In this document: positions 57,727 to 64,000 of the stretch, piece after piece
How positions within the stretch are numbered: the stretch's first letter is position 1
Layout: every line of letters begins with the position of its first letter
Assembly (NCBI RefSeq): GCF_007860075.1
Contig: NZ_SJPP01000001.1
Location: forward strand, 3,507,490-3,571,489
Source of the DNA: Symmachiella macrocystis
GTDB taxonomy: Bacteria > Planctomycetota > Planctomycetia > Planctomycetales > Planctomycetaceae
Direction of reading: 5' to 3'
DNA: 64,000 nt
The notes under the pieces: model-generated
The model's database searches: none
The model's input: only the letters and a program-made list of their open reading frames with translations
What the model was told of the DNA's origin: nothing
Made by a program: the position numbers and the translations under genes

Positions 57727-58287
57727 TTATTTTTAATTCGGTTAATCGATTCGTAAAGGAATCCATTCGCCGCGAAATCAAAACTGATAGCGAGTCGGTT
57801 TCGACCGCTGGTTCCACCGGTTCCAGGGCGTCTGATACGCCGCTATTATTTGCCGGGCTTGCTAAAATTCCCGGCCAACTTTCGTGCGAACTTCAGCCTG
57901 AAGAACGCCAAATGGAGAGGTGAAATGTGCCGAATTCGTCGCCGGATCGAGGCACGCACACATCTCATCGTGCCCGGGAGTCTTGCTGCCAATCCTTCAG
58001 CAAAGACGTGTTTCGCAACCCTTTTCTACAAAATAACTTGCGACGCGGGTTTCGCTCAGCTGGTTCGGCGAAAAACCGACATGGCAACAATGCCGATTTT
58101 AAGCGATTTTGAGGGAATTATCAACGAGGTGAGCAGTACAAAACTCGATGAAAAATCCGCACCGCCGTATCTGCAAACAGCCATACGTTCAGCAGCCCCC
58201 GGCGCGACAAACCGACTGGTCGCCTGATTCCCGCCGTGGTATTGTGTCGGAACGTTTGCGTGAAAAAAAACGGCCTTGCGAGTTTGA
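57727..58287. other. Divergent intergenic region, gyrA and universal stress protein
   Basis: This 561-bp region separates the minus-strand gyrA from the plus-strand stress-protein gene and should hold both promoters. A 100-codon frame (57925-58227) begins after GAGGTG, but its composition is not convincing and it has no domain. Nothing else is recognised. Confidence 0.4.
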
Positions 58288-58755
58288 ATGAACGCCATGA
58301 TCCAACTGAAAAATATCCTGTTGCCCACCGATTTTTCCGAGCCCGGCCTCGAAGCAGCTAACTATGCTGTGGAAATGGCGGAGCGTTTCGGTGCGACATT
58401 GCATTTGCTGCACGTCATCGTCGACCCGGTGATATATCTGCCGATGTTTGAGAGTTATCCCATGCCCTCGAAAGCAGAATTCGAGCAATATGCGCAAGAG
58501 CGCATGGAAGGGTGGCTGACCGACGACGATAAAAAACGCTGTAACGCCCAATTGCACTGGGTGCATGGCACGCCCTTTGTGGAGATCATCAATTTCGCTC
58601 GCGAGAATGAGATCGACTTGATCGTCATGGGGACACACGGCCACGGAGCGATTGCACACATGCTGACTAGCAGTGAGGCCGAAAAGGTCGTCCGCAAAGC
58701 CCCCTGCCCGGTACTCACCGTCCGGCCCGAAGGGCATCAGTTCGTTCATCCTTAA
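58288..58755 (+). CDS. Universal stress protein (UspA family)
   Basis: A 155-residue single-domain UspA protein. It starts with NILLPTDFSEPGLEAANYAV, and the ATP-binding signature GTHGHGAIAHMLTSSEAEKVV is intact, suggesting the nucleotide-binding subclass. It lies 51 bp upstream of an SLC13 transporter gene on the same strand, a pairing often seen where USP domains regulate transport (inference). ATG 58288 is followed at once by the fold. Confidence 0.92.
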   Translation: MNAMIQLKNILLPTDFSEPGLEAANYAVEMAERFGATLHLLHVIVDPVIYLPMFESYPMPSKAEFEQYAQERMEGWLTDDDKKRCNAQLHWVHGTPFVEIINFARENEIDLIVMGTHGHGAIAHMLTSSEAEKVVRKAPCPVLTVRPEGHQFVHP

Positions 58756-58806
58756 GAATCGAAAATTTTCAGTCGAACTGCCGCAATAAGGAAACTCCGC
58801 AGCTCA

Positions 58807-60408
58807 ATGTCTTCCAATGCATACGAGGCAATGCCGACACCGGTAGGGCGGACCGGATTGGTGTGCGGACCGCTGCTGTTCCTGGGCGTGTTGTTCAGTC
58901 CTCTCCCCGAGGGCATGTCGGTCGAGGCGCATCGACTCGTGGCGGTTGTTCTGTGGATGGTCATGTGGTGGGTCACACAAGCCGTTCCCATAGCCGCCAC
59001 CAGCTTGCTGCCGTTGGCCCTGTTTCCTCTCTTGGGGATTCAACCCGCTAAGGAAGTCCCCACGGCCTACATGAACCAAAGCATTGTATTGGCAATGGGC
59101 GGGTTCATGATCGCGCTGGGGATTGAACGCTGGGGACTGCACCGGCGGATCGCTTATCATATCGTCCGATTACTTGGCACAGGCCCGCGACGGATTGTGC
59201 TTGGTTTCATGTGCGCCACGGCAATTTTATCGATGTGGATCAGTAACACCGCATCGACACTCTTGATGCTGCCCATTGCTTTGGCCATCTTAACATCACT
59301 CGAAGAGGTTTTATCCGCTAAGCAAGAATCGGGCGAGCGGCCCGATTTGTCGCGGCTCTCCTTGGCGCTGTTGCTAGGAATCGCCTATGCCGCCAGCATG
59401 GGAGGCTCGACAACCTTGGTGGGCACGCCGACGAACATCGCCTTTTTGGGTGTCTGGGACCAGCATTTTGCTGAGGGACCGGAAATCACCGCCGGGCAAT
59501 GGATGATGGCGTTTGTGCCGTTGGGGATGCTGTTGATTTTCTGCGCATGGGTCTTGTTGACATTGCGAATGCCACCGCAGCCGCAATTGGCGGCGCTGGG
59601 ACGCGGATTTTTTCGCGACCGCATTCGGGAGTTGGGACCGCCCACCGTTGGCGAATTGCTGATGTTCGGCGTGTTTGTCATGACTGCCTGCTTGTGGGTT
59701 TTGCGGGGCAAATTCCAGTTTCAGGATCACGTGTTCTTTGAGGGTTGGGCAACCTGGCTAGAAAACTGGTTGACCAACCATGAAATCGGCGGTTCGTTTA
59801 CGCATCGTTTTCTGCATGATTCTTCCACGGTGATGGCCATGGTGGTGCTCATGTTCTGCCTGCCTGGTGGGCGCGATGATCAAGGAAAGCTGCGGTTCCT
59901 GATGGATTGGGAGACAGCATCGCGACTTCCCTGGGGATTGCTGTTGCTGTTTGGAGGTGGTTTTGCGATTGCTGCAGGATTTGAGAATTCCGAGCTCTCT
60001 GTTTATTTCGGGACTCTGTTCACCGAATATGCTGCCGGAAGCCATCCTCTGGTCATGGTACTGGGGATTTGCCTGCTGTTGACGTTTCTTACGGAGTTCA
60101 CTTCCAACGTTGCCACAACGCAAATATTTTTGCCGATCTTGGGAGCAGCCGCTGTTAGCTTGGGAATCGATCCCCGTTTGTTCATGCTGCCGGCAACGGT
60201 CTCCACAAGTTGCGCTTTCATGTTGCCGATTGCCACGCCCCCCAATGCCATCGTATTTGGCTCGGGCCGGATTCGCGTGCTCGACATGGTTCGCTACGGC
60301 ATCCTACTGAACCTGCTGGGCGTCATGCTCATTACAGCGGTCACCTATTTATTGGTGATCCCCATTTTCGGCATCGACTCCCAGGTGTTGCCGTCCTGGG
60401 CAAAGTGA
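58807..60408 (+). CDS. SLC13/DASS family sodium:anion transporter
   Basis: A 533-residue polytopic transporter with about 11-12 helices. The duplicated SNT motifs typical of DASS transporters are visible as ISNTASTLLMLPIA in the first half and EFTSNVATTQIFLPI in the second, and the TPTNIAFLG segment is conserved. Members carry di- or tricarboxylates, sulfate or phosphate with sodium; the substrate is not determinable, though the SNT motifs favour a dicarboxylate. It is the second gene after the universal stress protein and is convergent with the TPR gene. Confidence 0.9.
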   Translation: MSSNAYEAMPTPVGRTGLVCGPLLFLGVLFSPLPEGMSVEAHRLVAVVLWMVMWWVTQAVPIAATSLLPLALFPLLGIQPAKEVPTAYMNQSIVLAMGGFMIALGIERWGLHRRIAYHIVRLLGTGPRRIVLGFMCATAILSMWISNTASTLLMLPIALAILTSLEEVLSAKQESGERPDLSRLSLALLLGIAYAASMGGSTTLVGTPTNIAFLGVWDQHFAEGPEITAGQWMMAFVPLGMLLIFCAWVLLTLRMPPQPQLAALGRGFFRDRIRELGPPTVGELLMFGVFVMTACLWVLRGKFQFQDHVFFEGWATWLENWLTNHEIGGSFTHRFLHDSSTVMAMVVLMFCLPGGRDDQGKLRFLMDWETASRLPWGLLLLFGGGFAIAAGFENSELSVYFGTLFTEYAAGSHPLVMVLGICLLLTFLTEFTSNVATTQIFLPILGAAAVSLGIDPRLFMLPATVSTSCAFMLPIATPPNAIVFGSGRIRVLDMVRYGILLNLLGVMLITAVTYLLVIPIFGIDSQVLPSWAK

Positions 60409-60471
60409 GATGCCGCTGCGACGGTCAAGGTCCGGGATTCTGAGGAATCGCCGCGCAATCAGCTGCGCGAC

Positions 60472-60789
60472 TTACCCGGCAGCGTCCAAACTCGCCCGGA
60501 ATTCGGTCATTTCGCCGACAGCATGCTGGTCACCGATTCGCATGGCGGTTTCGATTCCCGTTGTCAGGACATCGCGCGCGTCGGTGATCCGATCGAGTTC
60601 CGCGTACACCTCGCCTAGCCGAAAATACGTCGGTACGTAGTCGGGCGACGCATTCAACAAGGTTTGAAATCGTGCTTCGGCAGCCTGCAGATCACCCTCG
60701 GACCGATATTCCATGGCGACACTGTATTGCAGGAAGGTATCGGTGGGATCCGCGGCCAATAGTTCCTCGAGTTTTTCGCGACGGGACAT
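60472..60789 (-). CDS. Small TPR protein
   Basis: A 105-residue helical protein with about two and a half tetratricopeptide repeats (LQYSVAMEYRSEGDLQAAEARFQTLLNASPDY then YFRLGEVYAELDRITDARDVL, each beginning a repeat). TPR modules mediate protein contacts; no partner is suggested by position. It is convergent with the SLC13 gene and starts at ATG 60789. No signal peptide is present. Confidence 0.75.
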   Translation of the reverse strand: MSRREKLEELLAADPTDTFLQYSVAMEYRSEGDLQAAEARFQTLLNASPDYVPTYFRLGEVYAELDRITDARDVLTTGIETAMRIGDQHAVGEMTEFRASLDAAG

Positions 60790-61232
60790 GGCGGGTTTCT
60801 TTGCTGTTCAAATGAGGGAAACGGGTTTGTAGTTGCGGTCCTGCAAACGGGCCGTTTGGGGTTAGGCGTTTTGAGTTGCCGGCACGAATGGCTGTATCTC
60901 GGGGGAATTGAGCTTTGCCGCGTCGGCATATCAAAACACCATTCTAGCGAACGTTGACTTGAGAAGAAAATGTTTCGAGATATGTGGATTCACCCAATTA
61001 GCGAATTACCTAATCGCTACAGACACTACGTGCCGACCCCGCAGCGGAAGGGTAACCAATTTTGGGTTGGCTGGCCGATTGGAAATTCTAACGGACATCG
61101 CCCCGACCTTTGGTATCGAGATACAACGGATCTGAGTCTCGCCTGCAGTTTGATGACGCTGCCATTCGTTGAACCGGAAGTTGCTGGATGCAACCTCGGT
61201 TTGAGACCCCCGCGCCGAGAAGAACCCGACTT
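60790..61232. other. Intergenic region before the trypsin-like protease gene
   Basis: About 440 bp between the divergent TPR gene and the protease gene. Two overlapping frames on the plus strand (60908-61135 and 60970-61281) have no recognised domain. No repeat or RNA gene was seen. Confidence 0.4.
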
Positions 61233-62633
61233 ATGCAACCACGGATTCAAATTACCGGACTCTGTTGTGCGCTCCTTTTGACATGGTTGGCGAACAACGG
61301 CGTTGGATCGGAACGCCGTAGTACCCCGCTGGTCAATGCGGTCCAGCGTGTCGAAAAATCTGTCGTCAATATCCACACCGAGAAAACCCAATCCAAAGAC
61401 CCTGTGTTCGGCTCGCCGAAAAAGGTGAACGGCATGGGAACCGGTGTGATTGTCGACGAACGAGGCTACATCGTTACCAATGAACACGTGATTCACAACG
61501 TCGACCAAGACGCGATTCGCGTCGAATTGATCGATGGCACGCAAGCCAAAGCCAACGTCATCTCCTTTGACAGCCGTCAGGACTTGGCGATCATTAAAGT
61601 CGATTTCGGACGCTCGTTGCCCGTCGCTCCCTTTGGGACGTCCTGTGACTTGATGCGTGGCGAAACCGTCTTCGCTGTGGGCAATGCGTTTGGATACACT
61701 CACACGATCACTCGCGGGATTATCAGTGCATTGGGCCGGAATGTCGAAGTCAATGAAAAGATCGGCTACAAAAACCTGATCCAAACCGACGCCAGCATCA
61801 ATCCCGGTAACAGTGGTGGACCGTTGGTGAACTTGGACGGCGAAGTCATCGGTATCAACGTCGCCATTCGCGCCGGAGCACAACGGATCGGCTTCACGAT
61901 TCCCATCGATGACGCCCGTCGCACGATTTCGCGATTGCTGGACAATGAAAAATTCGGCACGTACCACGGTTTGCTCACCAAGGATGTCCGGTCACCTGAA
62001 TCGAAGAAGATGGTTGTTAGCGGAACGCATTCCGACAGCCCGGCATTCCAAGCGGGTCTGCGGCCCGGCGACGAAGTCCTCAAAGCGGGCAAAGTGGCTG
62101 TGTCGGATCGGGCGGACTTCGAACGCGCGTTGTTGGGAATCAATCCCGGAAAAGAAGTGCCGGTCACGGTACGACGCGATGGCGCTGAAGTCGCTCTGCA
62201 ACTTCGTATCGGACGCAACGGCGAACGCCCTCTCACGAATATCGTCGCCCGTGCCAACAATAGTGACACGACTTCATACCGTGGTGATACGCCGCAACAA
62301 ATGGTCTGGCGGATTCTCGGTTTGCGATTCCGGACAATCAGCCAAAACCAACTGCCCAACAAATACCAAAAACACTATAAGGGCGGATTACAGGTCATCG
62401 AAGTCCGTTCCAACGGCCCAGCGGCTGCCAAAGGGGTGAAGTCCGGCGATGTGGTTGTTGGCTTGGCGTTGTGGGAAGCCTACAAGATCACGCATGTGAC
62501 GTACGCCTTCAAGCAACAACGCAAATCGCTAACCGCCAACTCAGCCGCCTCGGATATGGCACCTGTGAAGTGCCATATCATTCGCGGGGAGCAAATCATC
62601 GAAAAAACATTGAGCCTTCCCCTGCAAGATTAA
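61233..62633 (+). CDS. Secreted trypsin-like serine protease with PDZ domains (HtrA/DegP-like)
   Basis: A 466-residue exported protease. Signal peptide: IQITGLCCALLLTWLANNGVGS. The catalytic triad is H85 (TNEHVIHN), D117 (SRQDLAI) and S194 (GNSGGPLV), the S1C arrangement. PDZ1 spans about 235-325 (SPAFQAGLRPGDEVLKAGK), and a second PDZ-like domain spans about 370-455. The ATG at 61233 is used because it precedes the signal peptide; ATG 61188 is an in-frame alternative. It likely degrades misfolded periplasmic proteins. A terminator follows about 100 bp after its stop. Confidence 0.9.
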   Translation: MQPRIQITGLCCALLLTWLANNGVGSERRSTPLVNAVQRVEKSVVNIHTEKTQSKDPVFGSPKKVNGMGTGVIVDERGYIVTNEHVIHNVDQDAIRVELIDGTQAKANVISFDSRQDLAIIKVDFGRSLPVAPFGTSCDLMRGETVFAVGNAFGYTHTITRGIISALGRNVEVNEKIGYKNLIQTDASINPGNSGGPLVNLDGEVIGINVAIRAGAQRIGFTIPIDDARRTISRLLDNEKFGTYHGLLTKDVRSPESKKMVVSGTHSDSPAFQAGLRPGDEVLKAGKVAVSDRADFERALLGINPGKEVPVTVRRDGAEVALQLRIGRNGERPLTNIVARANNSDTTSYRGDTPQQMVWRILGLRFRTISQNQLPNKYQKHYKGGLQVIEVRSNGPAAAKGVKSGDVVVGLALWEAYKITHVTYAFKQQRKSLTANSAASDMAPVKCHIIRGEQIIEKTLSLPLQD

Positions 62634-62732
62634 TGTCGCAGACGGTATGCACACGAATGAAAGTCGCTGCCTCTGCTGTGTGATACGAGGACTGTCATCA
62701 CCTCGATTCACCGGCCGCAGCAAGACGTCCAA

Positions 62733-62775
62733 CGCCGGATCCCAGCGCCGTGGCTAGCTGGGGTCCGGTGTTTTT
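62733..62775 (+). terminator. Rho-independent terminator after the protease gene
   Basis: CGCCGGATCCCAGC pairs with GCTGGGGTCCGGTG (two G-T pairs), with a 10-nt loop, followed by five T residues. It separates the protease gene from thiL. Confidence 0.85.
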
Positions 62776-62870
62776 ATGCGCCGAGCCGACCGGTCCTTCC
62801 CAGCGCGTCGGTGCGGGCCTACAATTCGGGCGAGACTCTCTTCAATCTCAATCAGCTAAGGTCCACTCGG

Positions 62871-63803
62871 GTGAACACCGGCCGGCATGAATTTGAACTG
62901 ATCGCATGGATTCGCCAACAGACCCGCGCCCACGACCGCATTCCTCTGGGAATCGGCGATGACACCGCAGCGTTGGCCTTTCCCAATCCGGCGAACTGCC
63001 TGGTCACCGTCGACATGCTGATGGAAGGGGTGCATTTTACGATGCCCCCGGCGACGCCTCGACAAATCGGTCATAAGGCATTGGCGGTCAATCTCAGCGA
63101 TATTGCCGCAATGGCCGGACGCCCTTTGGCAGCCGTGATCAGCCTCGCCCTACCCCGTGGCGTCCCCGCGAAATTGGCCGAGGAACTGTACGCCGGCATC
63201 GAGGAGTTGGCCGACCAGTTCGACGTCGCCATCGCTGGCGGTGACACCAATAGCTGGCAAGGTCCGCTGGTGATCAGCATCACCGCCTTGGGTGAAACAA
63301 CTGACCGCGGCGCCGTAACACGCAGCGGCGCTCGCCCAGGTGACGCGATATTTGTCACCGGAGGTTTGGGCGGCAGTCTGGCGGGAAAACACCTCGACTT
63401 CACGCCTCGCATCAACGAAGCCTCGAAATTGCATGAGGCCGTCGATCTGCATGCCATGCTCGATGTTAGCGACGGCTTGGCGGCGGATTTGCAGCACATT
63501 GTCGAAGAAAGCGGCGTGGGAGTTATTTTAGAGGAGTCGGAAATCCCCATCAGCCCAGCCGCCCAAACCGCCGCCGAGGAAGACGGTCGTTCTGCTTGGG
63601 ATCACGCCCTCTCCGACGGTGAAGACTTTGAGTTGTTGTTTACCGTCTCAGGCGATGACGCTGCGCGGTTATTGGCCAACTCGCCGCTAGAAATTCCCTT
63701 GTCGAGAATTGGCACGGTCGTTGATGGTAACGAAATGCAGTTACGCACCGCAGCCGGAAAGGTGATCCCCTTACCGGTGTCAGGCTGGAAGCATCTGTTA
63801 TAA
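62871..63803 (+). CDS. thiL: Thiamine-monophosphate kinase
   Basis: A 310-residue enzyme that phosphorylates thiamine monophosphate to thiamine diphosphate, the cofactor used by the KorB subunit encoded earlier in the window. Mg/ATP-binding aspartates are in GIGDDTA (27-33), DMLMEGVHF and IAGGDTN; the C-terminal half has LDVSDGLAADL and SDGEDFELL, both diagnostic. The start is GTG 62871, with AAGG 11 nt upstream; the frame upstream to 62811 is not conserved. The tsaE gene starts 52 bp later. Confidence 0.95.
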   Translation: MNTGRHEFELIAWIRQQTRAHDRIPLGIGDDTAALAFPNPANCLVTVDMLMEGVHFTMPPATPRQIGHKALAVNLSDIAAMAGRPLAAVISLALPRGVPAKLAEELYAGIEELADQFDVAIAGGDTNSWQGPLVISITALGETTDRGAVTRSGARPGDAIFVTGGLGGSLAGKHLDFTPRINEASKLHEAVDLHAMLDVSDGLAADLQHIVEESGVGVILEESEIPISPAAQTAAEEDGRSAWDHALSDGEDFELLFTVSGDDAARLLANSPLEIPLSRIGTVVDGNEMQLRTAAGKVIPLPVSGWKHLL

Positions 63804-63854
63804 TTGCCGACAGTTCCGTTCTCCGTAACTACCGCTGATCGAGAAAGCCCCACT

Positions 63855-64000
63855 GTGCCCGGCTCCGAATCGTCCCTCCCGACAACTTGGACGTATACGT
63901 CGCATTCAGAAGTAGAGACCGCTGCATTAGGCGCCGCCGTAGGGCACGCTGCTCAAGCGGGGGCGGTGATTGGTTTGGTAGGCAACCTCGGTGCGGGAAA
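63855..64000 (+). CDS. tsaE: tRNA threonylcarbamoyladenosine biosynthesis ATPase TsaE, N-terminal part
   Basis: Only the first 48 codons are in the window. The start is GTG 63855. The strand TWTYTSHSEVETAALGAAV is followed by GLVGNLGAGK, the Walker A motif typical of TsaE, at the window edge. The full protein would be expected to be about 150-180 residues. TsaE supports the TsaBD complex in making the t6A modification at position 37 of ANN-decoding tRNAs. It probably shares a transcript with thiL. Confidence 0.85.
   Translation, partial: MPGSESSLPTTWTYTSHSEVETAALGAAVGHAAQAGAVIGLVGNLGAG

Noticed and set aside
57925-58227. 100-codon frame after a GAGGTG site upstream of the stress-protein gene
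   Set aside because: The predicted protein has no domain, an uneven composition and no supporting context; the ribosome-like site alone is too weak.

Overview
The window looks like chromosomal DNA of a planctomycete (order Planctomycetales; genus not determinable from sequence alone). Supporting signs are several large secreted proteins with PQQ-type beta-propeller repeats, a kinase with the planctomycete-style N-terminal extension, a CcsB-CcsA fusion, HGSNAT-like membrane proteins, many non-ATG starts, and a mosaic of conserved housekeeping genes with long lineage-specific ones. No tRNA, rRNA, CRISPR array or prophage was recognised.

Layout. 1-7.1 kb: the N-terminus of a Ser/Thr kinase (minus, cut by the window edge), a Bax-inhibitor-1 membrane protein, and a plus-strand block of CBS protein, korA, korB, zinc-ribbon CBS protein and a twin receiver-like protein. 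7.1-16 kb (minus): two secreted PQQ propeller proteins (one also carrying LamG, Fn3-like and methyltransferase domains), a sugar-ABC ATPase and its binding lipoprotein without a permease, and an HGSNAT-like acyltransferase. 16-22.5 kb: a secreted PHP-domain protein, a 7Fe ferredoxin with a strong terminator, membrane proteins, a CehA/McbA-type protein and a DUF1444-like lipoprotein. 22.9-27 kb (minus): a three-subunit molybdenum hydroxylase followed by a MoaD-like protein. 27.2-32.1 kb: one 1619-residue PQQ/TPR protein.

33-40 kb is the translation/replication block: rplY, pth, rpsF, ssb and rplI on plus, then a REP-associated transposase between two near-identical repeat modules, then argC and dnaB on minus. 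40-46.7 kb (plus, mostly): a secreted Gfo/Idh-like protein, a second HGSNAT-like protein, a Tat-exported SMP-30 lactonase, an M14 carboxypeptidase and a lipoprotein. 46.7-50.9 kb: the CcsBA heme-attachment fusion and a RidA protein. 51-57.7 kb (minus): prfB with a programmed frameshift, a UDP-glucose dehydrogenase-type enzyme, rfbB and gyrA. 58.3-64 kb: a universal stress protein, an SLC13 transporter, a TPR protein, a trypsin-like PDZ protease, thiL and the start of tsaE.

The most useful second-look items are an 88-bp repeat with terminal inverted repeats lying just upstream of start codons (two full copies, one partial); the transposase with its flanking repeats, sitting at a break in the usual rplI-dnaB order; two further palindromic repeat modules near 52.2 and 53.7 kb; prfB frameshifting without a clear upstream Shine-Dalgarno stimulator; a GyrA with replaced quinolone-contact residues and an acidic insertion; and the LamG/Fn3/methyltransferase/PQQ fusion. 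No single cluster could be shown to be a new multi-gene system.
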